DNA of 40,857 bases from Pirellulales bacterium (GTDB lineage: Bacteria > Planctomycetota > Planctomycetia > Pirellulales > JAEUIK01), in NCBI GenBank assembly GCA_019745975.1, contig JAIESQ010000106.1, forward strand, positions 1 through 40,857, read 5' to 3'. A model generated the notes under the pieces. That model was not told the DNA's origin. It saw only the letters and a program-made list of their open reading frames with translations, and did not search any database. Positions 1 to 8,100 of this stretch are shown piece after piece. The position numbers were made by a program, and so were the translations under genes. Each line of letters begins with the position of its first letter. The first letter of the stretch is position 1.

Positions 1-213
1 ATGGTGAACGAGCAAGTGCCATGATCAGTACCTTTCAACTGACAAGAACAACCAGGCTTTGCCTGGCACACCGGATTGCACAGATGAGAAATCATTGTCG
101 CAGCCTCTCCCCAATCTGCGCGACCGGCGAAATCTGCGGACAAACAGACAACCTGAATTCTTTGCGCCTTCGCGCTTTGGCGCGAGGCCCCTGCTTCGCG
201 CGAGGTCGATCGC

Positions 214-345
214 TTAGGACGCAAAACCACGCTTAGGACGATCTAGGACGCAACGGTTTTAGAATTTGCGTCCTAAAATAAATCGTTGCTGCGAAAAGAC
301 TTAACCACTTTTGACAGCCGCTTAGGACGGTTAGGACGCAAATTC
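214..345. repeat. TTAGGACG repeat cluster with 15-bp inverted repeat
   Basis: Direct copies of (T)TAGGACG lie at 214-221, 233-240, 244-250, 322-329 and 331-338. A perfect 15-bp inverted pair is present: GAATTTGCGTCCTAA at 262-276 and TTAGGACGCAAATTC at 331-345, separated by 54 bases. The whole could form a long hairpin or serve as a multi-site protein-binding region. Function is unknown. Confidence 0.75.
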
Positions 346-445
346 CCGGACAATCTTATTCTGGCCCCCCCTGTGACATCCCGAGGCGTGAGTCGCGAGA
401 CTGAAGGCCGTCGGTCCTGCTCACCCTGCGCCGTTCTCCCTATCG

Positions 446-508
446 CTGAACACTGAACACTGAACCCTGAACACTGAACCCTGAACCCTGAACCCTGAAC
501 CCTGAAAA
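446..508 (+). repeat. CTGAACM heptamer tandem array
   Basis: Eight perfect 7-base units CTGAAC(A/C) run from 446 to 501, followed by one decayed unit CTGAAAA at 502-508. The array ends ten bases before the ATG at 518, so it occupies the place where a ribosome binding site should be. The unit resembles a telomere-like simple repeat, but nothing suggests a chromosome end. On the minus strand it encodes a repetitive GFRVQGS-type peptide in open frames, which I regard as spurious. Confidence 0.85.
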
Positions 509-517
509 CCGAACCCA

Positions 518-1912
518 ATGAAAATCCAACTCTTCGGCGCCGCCGGAGGTGAAGTCACCGGTTCGGCATACCTGGTGCAAACGGCGGCCGCGTCGGTGCT
601 CGTCGACGCCGGGCTCTTCCAAGGCGGCCGCGAAAGCGAAGCCAACAACCGGTTGCCGATCGCCAAGAACCTCGACACGATTGGCGCCATTCTGCTGACG
701 CACGCGCATCTCGACCACACGGGCAGGCTGCCGCTGCTGTTCAAGCAAGGCTATCGCGGACCGGTGTTCGCCACGGGGGCGACGATCGATCTGGCCGAGA
801 TCATCCTTAAGGACTCGGCACGGCTGCAGGTTCAAGACGCCGAACGCAAGAATCGCAAGCGGGCCCCCGGCCGCCGTGCTCCGGTTCAGCCCTTGTACGA
901 GCCCGACGACGTCGAGCCGTTCCGCAGCCTGGCACAGCTTGTGCGGTTCCAGCAGCCCGTCCCAGTGGCCGACGGCATCACCGCCCGCTGGGTCGAAGCG
1001 GGGCACATGCTCGGCTCCGGTTGCATTGAACTGGTGGTCGAAGAAGACGGTCGCCGCAAGATCGTCGTCTTCTCGGGCGACCTCGGCCCGACCACGCTGC
1101 CGGTGGTTCGTCAATTCGAAACCTTCAACGAGGCCGACGCCGTGTTTCTCGAGTCGACTTACGGCGATCGCCGGCATCGGCCTTACGATCAAACGCTGGC
1201 CGAGTTCGAGGAGATCGTTCGCGACGCCGCGACGCAAGGCGGCAAAATCCTGGTGCCGACCTTCGCCATCGGTCGCTCGCAGCAGATTCTCTATCATTTG
1301 GCGATCATGTTTTTGCGGCACGACATCGCTCCCTTTCCCGTCTATCTCGATAGTCCGATGGCCTTGGAAGCCAGCCGGGTGTACGCGAAGCATCCCGATC
1401 TGTTCGATGAAGAATTGCTCGGCTGGCAACGTCGCGGGCTGTTGCCGCTCAATCCCGACATCTTCCGGCCCAGCGTGACCGCCGACGATTCGCGCCGGCT
1501 TAACGAACTGGAAGGTCCGTGCGCCATTCTCGCTGGCGCCGGCATGTGCAACGCCGGCCGCATTCTGCATCATCTGAAGCACAACCTGTCCAATCCGCAG
1601 ACGCACGTGATGATCGTCGGCTTTCAGGGGGAGGGGTCGCTCGGTCGCCGGCTCGTCGACGGGCACAAGGTCGTCTCGATTTTCGGCCGGCGGATTCCGG
1701 TCCGCGCCCGCATCCACACGCTCAATGGCTTCAGCGGTCACGCCGATCAAGCGGAATTGCTCGAGTGGTTCTCTCCCTTGGCTCCGTCCCGACCCAAAGT
1801 AATTCTCACGCACGGCGAAGACCGCGCCCGCACGGCCCTCGCGCAGCAAATTCAGCAGCGTTTTCAGTTGGCGGCGGCTCTACCCAAACTGGGGGAGGTG
1901 ATCGAGGTCTAA
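518..1912 (+). CDS. MBL-fold beta-CASP RNase (CPSF/YSH1-like)
   Basis: A predicted zinc-dependent ribonuclease of the metallo-beta-lactamase beta-CASP family, 464 residues, expected to act on RNA in the cytoplasm. The metal motif HAHLDH is at residues 62-67, the next metal ligands are in GHMLGS and FSGDLG, and the beta-CASP part starts near ESTYGDR and contains PTFAIGRSQQ and DSPMALEASRVY. The C-terminal Zn-dependent RMMBL segment carries GFSGHADQ and LTHGED. Length fits the bacterial members of this family, which have been called endo- or exonucleases; which activity applies here cannot be read from the sequence. The ATG follows a heptamer repeat and has no Shine-Dalgarno sequence. The next gene starts 137 bases downstream on the same strand. 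Confidence 0.92.
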   Translation: MKIQLFGAAGGEVTGSAYLVQTAAASVLVDAGLFQGGRESEANNRLPIAKNLDTIGAILLTHAHLDHTGRLPLLFKQGYRGPVFATGATIDLAEIILKDSARLQVQDAERKNRKRAPGRRAPVQPLYEPDDVEPFRSLAQLVRFQQPVPVADGITARWVEAGHMLGSGCIELVVEEDGRRKIVVFSGDLGPTTLPVVRQFETFNEADAVFLESTYGDRRHRPYDQTLAEFEEIVRDAATQGGKILVPTFAIGRSQQILYHLAIMFLRHDIAPFPVYLDSPMALEASRVYAKHPDLFDEELLGWQRRGLLPLNPDIFRPSVTADDSRRLNELEGPCAILAGAGMCNAGRILHHLKHNLSNPQTHVMIVGFQGEGSLGRRLVDGHKVVSIFGRRIPVRARIHTLNGFSGHADQAELLEWFSPLAPSRPKVILTHGEDRARTALAQQIQQRFQLAAALPKLGEVIEV

Positions 1913-2049
1913 TTTGACGCCGCCTTGCGGGCGACACTAAAATCGGTCGAAACGCGTGGTCGGAAGGGGCCCGCCGCGCGGCCGCCCACCACACTTCGCA
2001 GCGGCGGTTTCTCCCGCCCCGCTACCCCCCTTCGGCACCTCGAGCTGTC

Positions 2050-3726
2050 ATGGCCACGCTGCAAGTCGTCAAAGGATTGAACCCCGGCCAGGTCTTCGCC
2101 ATCGAAGGCCAGCGCGCCGTGCTCGGCCGGCATCCCGACTGCGACATCGTGCTCGACGTGGGGGCGGTCAGCCGCCAGCATGCGCAAATCTCGCTCGACG
2201 CGGGGGACTACTTCGTCGAAGACTTGCACAGCCGCAACGGCACCATGGTCAACGGCAAGCTGATCGAAGGGCGCTACAAGCTCCAGGAAAACGACCGGCT
2301 GAAGATCTGCGACCTGCTGTTCACCTTTCATCAGTTCGAGCCCAACGACGGCGGCGACAGCCAGCGCGATCCCGAAGGCGCCACCCGCTGGTTCGACGAC
2401 GAAACGTCGTCGAGCAGTTCGACCGTCATGTCGACGATGGATGTCTCGAAACTCGACCACACGCTGCGGCTCAATGTGCGCCCCGAGGTCAAGCTGCGGG
2501 CCCTGCTCGAGATCACCGATAGCTTGGGGCAAACGCTTGAGCTCGACACCGTGCTCCCCAAGATCCTCGACAGCTTGTTTAAGATTTTCGCGCAAGCCGA
2601 CCGCGGGCTGGTCGTGCTGCGCGATGAACGCCGCAACTTGCTGATCCCCAAGGCGGTCAAGCATCGCCGCGCAGGGGAGGACGAGGAGCTCCGCCTCAGC
2701 CGCACGATCATCAACCAGGCCATGAACAGTCGCGAGGCCATTCTCTCGGCCGACGCCACGAGCGACTCGCAGTTTCAGATGAGCCAAAGCGTGGCCGACT
2801 TCCGCATCCGCTCGGTGATGTGCGCGCCCTTGTTGGACACCGACGGGCGGGCGCTGGGCGTCATCCAGCTCGACACATCCAACCAGCGCAGCGCCTTTCA
2901 GCGCGAGGATCTCGACGTGCTGGCGAGCATCGCCCGGCAAGCCGCCGTGGCGATCGAAAACGCCCAGATGCACGAGAACCAGATCCGCCAGCAGCGCATC
3001 CAGCGCGACCTCGAACTGGCGCATCAGGTGCAGCGCGGCTTTTTGCCGGCCGAACCACCAAAAGTCGCAGGCTATGACTTCTTCGACTACTACCAGGCAG
3101 CACACATGCTCGGAGGCGACTATTACGACTATGTCGAGCTCCCCGGCGGACGCCTGGCCATTGTCGTGGCCGACGTGGCAGGCAAGGGCATTCCGGCCGC
3201 CATGCTGGCGGCGCGGCTTTCGGCCGACGTGCGCTACTGCCTGGCCCTGGAACGCGAAGCCGCGGCAGCCGTCAACCGCATCAATGCCTCGTTCGCGCAC
3301 AGTCCCTGGCAGGACCGCTTCATCACCTTTGTGCTGGCAGTGCTCGACACGACCGACCAATCGCTGACGATTGTCAACGCGGGGCATCCGCTCCCCTTGC
3401 TGCGCCGCCAGGACCGCACGGTCGTGGCAATCGGCGATGCCGAAACCGGCCTCCCGCTGGGGATCGACGAGGACTCGCGCTACGAAGCGGTCCACCTCCG
3501 GCTCGAGCCGGGCGAGGCGATCGCCATGTTCACCGACGGCTTCACCGAAGCCATGAATGCTCAAGGCGAACTTTTGGGCGTCGAGAAACTGCACGAGTTT
3601 CTGGCCGCTCCCGTCGATGGCGTCGCCGCGCTCGGCCGCAACCTGCTCGAGAATGTCAGGAGCTTCGTCGGGCAACACCCTCAAAGCGACGACATGTGCC
3701 TGGCCTGTTTAGGCCGGGTCCGCTAG
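2050..3726 (+). CDS. FHA-GAF-SpoIIE (PP2C) phosphatase
   Basis: A 558-residue soluble signalling protein. Residues 1-95 form an FHA phosphothreonine-binding domain (LGRHPDCD, SRQHAQ, SRNGTMVNG). Residues about 155-310 form a GAF sensor domain. Residues about 330-558 form an RsbU/SpoIIE-type PP2C phosphatase (FLPAEPP, GGDYYDY, VADVAGKGIPAAM, MFTDGFTEAMN), with the metal-binding aspartates in GGDYYD and VADVAG present. It probably dephosphorylates a Ser/Thr-phosphorylated partner, with the FHA domain docking it to kinase substrates. No anti-sigma antagonist or RsbW-like kinase lies nearby, so classical partner switching is not supported by the neighbourhood. The sigma factor gene starts 99 bases downstream. 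Confidence 0.93.
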   Translation: MATLQVVKGLNPGQVFAIEGQRAVLGRHPDCDIVLDVGAVSRQHAQISLDAGDYFVEDLHSRNGTMVNGKLIEGRYKLQENDRLKICDLLFTFHQFEPNDGGDSQRDPEGATRWFDDETSSSSSTVMSTMDVSKLDHTLRLNVRPEVKLRALLEITDSLGQTLELDTVLPKILDSLFKIFAQADRGLVVLRDERRNLLIPKAVKHRRAGEDEELRLSRTIINQAMNSREAILSADATSDSQFQMSQSVADFRIRSVMCAPLLDTDGRALGVIQLDTSNQRSAFQREDLDVLASIARQAAVAIENAQMHENQIRQQRIQRDLELAHQVQRGFLPAEPPKVAGYDFFDYYQAAHMLGGDYYDYVELPGGRLAIVVADVAGKGIPAAMLAARLSADVRYCLALEREAAAAVNRINASFAHSPWQDRFITFVLAVLDTTDQSLTIVNAGHPLPLLRRQDRTVVAIGDAETGLPLGIDEDSRYEAVHLRLEPGEAIAMFTDGFTEAMNAQGELLGVEKLHEFLAAPVDGVAALGRNLLENVRSFVGQHPQSDDMCLACLGRVR

Positions 3727-3750
3727 ACGGTACCGGGTCGCAGGTTTCCA

Positions 3751-3783
3751 AAGGCCCGGCCTTGGCTATCAGGCCGGAGCCTT
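3751..3783. terminator. 12-bp hairpin between phosphatase and sigma factor genes
   Basis: AAGGC-CCGGCCT pairs with AGGCCGG-(A)-GCCTT across an 8-base loop, giving 12 base pairs with a single bulged A. There is no T-tract, so intrinsic termination is uncertain; it may instead be one of the dispersed hairpin elements of this window. It lies about 40 bases before the GTG of the next gene. Confidence 0.4.
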
Positions 3784-3825
3784 GCCGACTAAGCTGGAGA
3801 GGTTCTGACTGGTTCGGAGCAACAA

Positions 3826-4599
3826 GTGGGCGAAACCGGCCGTCATTCGAGCGAAGCCAACTCGGCCACCGACTGGTCGATGGTCGATCACGCCGCGCAC
3901 TTCGATAGCCCCGAGGGGCGCGAGGCGCTCAACGCCTTGCTGGCCCGCTATGTGCCGGCGATGCGGGCGCATCTGCGCTTCAAGCGGCGCATCGATCAGG
4001 ACCTGGCCGAGGATCTGGTGCAAGGTTTTGTTTCCGACAAGATCCTCGCTCGCAACTTGCTGGCGTATGCCGATCGCAAGCGCGGCCGTTTCCGTAATCT
4101 GCTGCTGACGGCGCTCGACCGCTATGCCTATAGCGCGCTGCGCAGCCGGGCGCACAAGCAGGCGTCGCAAACCACCAGTTGGGACGACGCCGTGCAGCCG
4201 GCTTCGGCCGAGCCCGTTACCAGCGACGTGTTCGACGAAGCTTGGGCACTCGAGGTTTGGGCCGAAGCGCTGCGGCGCACCAAGTCGCACTGCGCGGCGG
4301 GAGGGCGGGCCGATCTGTGGGGTGTGTTCGAGGCTCGCGCGCTCCGCCCGGCGATCGAAGATCGGGCGCCCTTGCCGTACACGGAGCTGGTCGAGCGGTA
4401 TGGTTTTTTGTCTCCCGTGCAGGCGGCCAACGCCTTTAACACGGCCAAACAATTGTTCCAGCGAATCCTCAAGTCGGTCGTCGCCGAGTACATCAAGGAG
4501 GATGACGAGATCGTCGGCGAGCTCAGCGATCTGAAGCGTGTGCTGGCGTTCTCTGGCGGAACGCTGCGCACCTTGGGCGAGGGAGTACTCGATTCGTAG
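3826..4599 (+). CDS. Divergent planctomycete ECF-like sigma factor
   Basis: A 257-residue protein with a sigma-70 region-2-like segment at about residues 38-110 (LAEDLVQGFVSDKIL, then DRKRGRFRNLLLTALDRY). Proteins of this kind in planctomycetes carry a DLxQGFF-like motif and a basic RGRFR stretch, and are annotated as ECF-type sigma factors. The C-terminal part (YTELVERYGFLSPVQAANAF, then KQLFQRILKSVVAEYI) looks like a weak region 4. GTG start is chosen because GGAG lies six bases upstream. A non-homologous 159-residue gene follows after 14 bases, suggesting one transcript. No anti-sigma factor is recognisable. It could regulate its phosphatase neighbour or the kinase/surface-protein genes opposite; that is inference. 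Confidence 0.72.
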   Translation: MGETGRHSSEANSATDWSMVDHAAHFDSPEGREALNALLARYVPAMRAHLRFKRRIDQDLAEDLVQGFVSDKILARNLLAYADRKRGRFRNLLLTALDRYAYSALRSRAHKQASQTTSWDDAVQPASAEPVTSDVFDEAWALEVWAEALRRTKSHCAAGGRADLWGVFEARALRPAIEDRAPLPYTELVERYGFLSPVQAANAFNTAKQLFQRILKSVVAEYIKEDDEIVGELSDLKRVLAFSGGTLRTLGEGVLDS

Positions 4600-4613
4600 A
4601 GAGGGAATGCGTC

Positions 4614-5093
4614 GTGGACGATTCGTTGCAGTTTGATTCGCGTCGCCTGGCGCACTTGTTCGACGCCGACGATCCCGAGGCCGTGCTCTGGCAACAGGAA
4701 GAGTTCGAAGCGATATTGCAGCACCAGCTCGATGCCCGCCTCGATACCGATATCCACCCCGGCGCGAGCGTCACGTCCAGCCGCGCGGCCCCACTGCGGC
4801 AAACCTTTCGCGAAGTACTCTGCAACCCGCAAACCTCGCTGGCCTCGATCGAGCTCGTCAAAAAGTTCTCGAAAGAACAGATGTCGACGCGCCTGGGCCT
4901 GCCGTACGACGTCGCGGCTGTGCTTTACTATGCCAGCATCGGCGCGGCCTTGGTGCACATGAACAAGCGCATTTCGTCGCTCGACGAAACCTCGTTGCGC
5001 ACCGGGTTCGACTGGCTCTTGGCACTGCCGTGGATCGACGAACCGATCCGCGAACTGGCCCGGCAGTCGGTCGCCCGCCTCAAGGCGACCTAG
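4614..5093 (+). CDS. Hypothetical protein linked to sigma factor
   Basis: I do not recognise this 159-residue protein. It begins with GTG (MDDSLQFDSRRL), is acidic and mostly helical by composition, and shows no signal peptide or membrane span. Its only striking blocks are DDPEAVLWQQEEFEAILQHQ near the N-terminus and LPYDVAAVLYYASIGAAL in the middle. It starts 14 bases after the sigma factor gene, so co-transcription is likely; a role as its co-regulator is a reasonable guess without direct support. It converges with the kinase gene, with 33 bases between the stop codons. Confidence 0.75.
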   Translation: MDDSLQFDSRRLAHLFDADDPEAVLWQQEEFEAILQHQLDARLDTDIHPGASVTSSRAAPLRQTFREVLCNPQTSLASIELVKKFSKEQMSTRLGLPYDVAAVLYYASIGAALVHMNKRISSLDETSLRTGFDWLLALPWIDEPIRELARQSVARLKAT

Positions 5094-5126
5094 GGCTTGT
5101 CGCCACGCACGAGAGCCCACGCGTGT

Positions 5127-8100
5127 TTATCGTGCCGCCGCTCGCGGATCGAACTGGTCCCGCAGTTGCTCGAGTTCGGCGGTCCCGCGGATCGAATCGA
5201 AGGCCGCGTCGCGATCGAGCTCAGTCCAGAACGCCGCGCGCGTTGGCCCATCGGCTTGCTCGAACGCGCGGCGCAGCAGCTTGATGCACTCGGCCAGCCA
5301 GGCGGCGCTCTGAGCGGTCGCATCGCTGGCCGCCGGATCGCGCTCGACGAGCGGCCGCGCGGCGGCATAAACCGATGCCGCGTTGTACAAGAGCCCGGTC
5401 ACCGGCGGACCAATCTCAACGGCCTGGGCTACATCGGCGATGGCCTCCCGATATTGCCCCAACACCAGCCGCGCCGTTGCCCGCCCGGTCAACGGATCGC
5501 CGTGCGGCGAACCCTCCGCGATCGCCCGGTCGAACGCCTTGATCGCCCGTTCGGCCGCTAGCGTCTGACTCAGCAGATAGCTCCAGCCGCGCCGCGTCTC
5601 GAGCAAGGCAAAGCGCTCGCGATCGGCGCGGGTCAGTCCGCCGGAGCGCGACTTCATCAGTTCGGAAGCGACCTCGGCATCGGTCATGCCCCCCTCGTAA
5701 TCTTTCATCAACAGGCGCGCCAAACCGCGCTCGCGCAAAAAGGCCGCCAACCTTACGACGGCGTCGGGCTCGTCACTGGCCACGGCGGTCGCCGACAGGT
5801 TCTGCGCGAGACGCGCCACCACTTCGGCCGCCGACAAGGGAGCCGCTCCCGGTCGCGGCTGCGCGCCCCCTCGCAGGAAACGATCGAACGCCACCAGCGC
5901 TTCGGCCGGTCGCGCCATGTCGACCAGCAGCAACGCCTGCAAGTACCAGGCCTCGGCAAAATCGCCACGCTCGGTGAGCGCCGCCCGATAGCTGGTCAGC
6001 GCCGCGTCGTATTGCTTCTGCATGTGCTGCACGCGGCCCAGTTCGGCAAGCACCTGCGCCCGCTGCCGAGTTCCCGGGCGCGCCAGCGCCAATGCGCGCT
6101 GAAAGTCGGTGCTGGCCGCGCGGAGATCGCCTTGTTCCCGCCGCAAGCGACCCCGGGCCACGAGCGGCTGCGGATCGCGCGGCGCCAGTGTCGTGGCCTG
6201 ATCCAAGAGATCGAGCGCTCGCTTGTTCGACGAGGCCAACAGGTCAAGCGCCACGACCGAACCAGGGACCGCCGCCGGCGCCAACACGCCGAACTGCCGG
6301 GCGACGCGACGCCACGCCTCGGCCTGGTTGACTAGCGCCTCGACGCGCGTGCGATCGAACGGTCGTGCCGCCTCGAAATCGTCGATTGCCTCGCCGAACT
6401 TGTTGGCCGAAAGCCGCGTGATCCCGCGGTTCAGATGCAACGCATACAAGTCTTGACGCGGGGCGGCAGGTCCGAGCAACTCGATCGCGCGGGCGTAGTC
6501 GGCTTCCGCCTTTTTCAGTTCGCCAATCTCGCCGCGCGCCAGACCGCGGAGCAAGTAGCACCAGGCGAAGTCCGGGCGTCGCGAAATGCAGGCCGTTAGA
6601 TTCGCCAAGGCGTCGCGCGGCTGCCCAAGCTGCAGTTGCGTGGCGGCCAGAAAATACTGCGCCCAGAACCGCTCGGGCTTTAGGCGCAGCGCTTCCGCGA
6701 AACTCTCCGCCGCGGCCGCATAGTCTTCGGCTGCCAGCCGCTCGTCGCCCAACAGGAAAAAGTCAAGCGCTTCGGAGGGTTGAATCGCTTCGGCCAGCCG
6801 GCGCGCCTCGGCCGCCTGCTGGGGTTCGCCGGCCAGTTCAAAGTACTTGCTTCGACGCGCATAGAGGGCCTGCAGCGGCGGATCGGCCGCTACCTTCGAC
6901 AACGACGCGAGCGCCTGCTGGGCGCGCGCCTGATCCGACTCCGCGGTTGGATCGATGGACGCCAGCTCAGCGGCGATGAGTCGCAGCTCGCGCGCGTTCG
7001 TAGCAACTTCGGCACGTTCGTCAGGCATGAGCAATTCGAGGAGCGCGGCTGCGCCGGGGCTCGACATCGAAAGTGCCAGATCGCCGGCCAAGCCGCGTTC
7101 GACAGCCGCTTTGGCCAGTGCAAAATCGTCGCTCGAGGACAGTTCGTCGGTATTAGCTTCGTCACGGTTCTGTGCTCGGTCCCGTGCCGCCAGCATGGCG
7201 CGAAACTGCGCTTCGTCGACAGCCTGGCGAAGCTCCACGCGGACCCGCGCAGCGTCGGCCAAGGCGCGAACATGCTGGCGTTGCTTGGCGACCTGCTCCC
7301 GGTCGCGATCGACCTCGACAAGCTGTATCTTCAGCCGCGGCTCGCGCGCCAAGATCAAGTTTGCCTGGTCGAATCGGGCCACGGCCGTATCCAGATCCTC
7401 GCGCGCTTGCGCGTCGTGCGCTTCACGAACCAGTTGTGCGGCCTGCGTTGCGATGCCCTCGATGCGACGCCGCTCCTGCCATGTCCAGGCTCCGATCAGG
7501 ATCGCGAACACCGCCGCGCCAACCGCGGCCGTTAGCACCACCGTACGGTGGCGCTTGATCCAGCGCAGGGAGCGATCGTACCAAGGCTCGCGATACGCCA
7601 GCACGGGTTCGCCCGCCTGAAAGCGGACAACTTCGTCGGCCAGTTCCAGGGCCGATTGATAGCGATCATCGGCCTGGCGCGCCATCGCCTTGAGACATAC
7701 GGCAGCCAATGCGCGCGGCACCTGCGGCGCGACGCTCCTTGGATTCGGCACCTGGCCCCGCTGCACGCGACGCAGCACCTCGCGCCGTTCGCCCCGGAAG
7801 GGCGCCGAACCGGTCAACATGTCGAACAGAATCGCTCCCAGCGCGTAGATATCGCTCCGCGCATCGAGCGGCTGCGCCAGCGCCTGCTCGGGCGACATGT
7901 AGGGGATGGTCCCCACGATCGTGCCGGCCCTGGTGTGGGCGGCATCGACGTTGGGGTTCGCATCGTCGCTCAGCAGTCCATTGCCGTTGGCCGACACTTC
8001 ACCCACTTCGGCGTGCAGCGTGGTATCGGTCGGGCTGACGAAGTGCTTGGCCAAACCCCAGTCGACGACGATCGCCTCGCCAAATTCGCCGACGATGATG

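Larger units (their letters stand above)
1..517. other. Repeat-rich non-coding region
   Basis: I find no credible gene here. The stretch holds, in order, a small hairpin (CCAGGC TTT GCCTGG, 52-66), two AATCTGCG phrases (113-143), a TTTGCGCCTTCGCGC phrase followed by GGCGCGAGGC (161-188), six copies of TAGGACG in direct or inverted orientation (214-339), and a heptamer tandem array (446-508). Short open frames that cross it translate these repeats and have no recognisable protein features. It is AT-richer than the genes beside it between about 250 and 350. Confidence 0.7.

Noticed and set aside
21-236. Small plus-strand frame at the left edge
   Set aside because: It runs through phrase repeats and shows no ribosome binding site, signal or domain.
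446-508. Telomere or chromosome end
   Set aside because: The array is internal, short and followed directly by a normal gene; nothing suggests a linear replicon end.
273-744. Minus-strand frames rich in GFRVQGS
   Set aside because: The peptide is a translation of the heptamer array, so it reflects the DNA repeat rather than a protein.
440-1849. Long minus-strand open frame over the beta-CASP gene
   Set aside because: It reads the complement of a clear beta-CASP gene with its motifs intact, ends in heptamer-repeat translation and has no recognisable protein domain.
1909-3684. 591-codon minus-strand frame over the FHA-GAF-PP2C gene
   Set aside because: GC-rich DNA gives long frames on the complement; the plus-strand gene has three clear domains and this frame has none.
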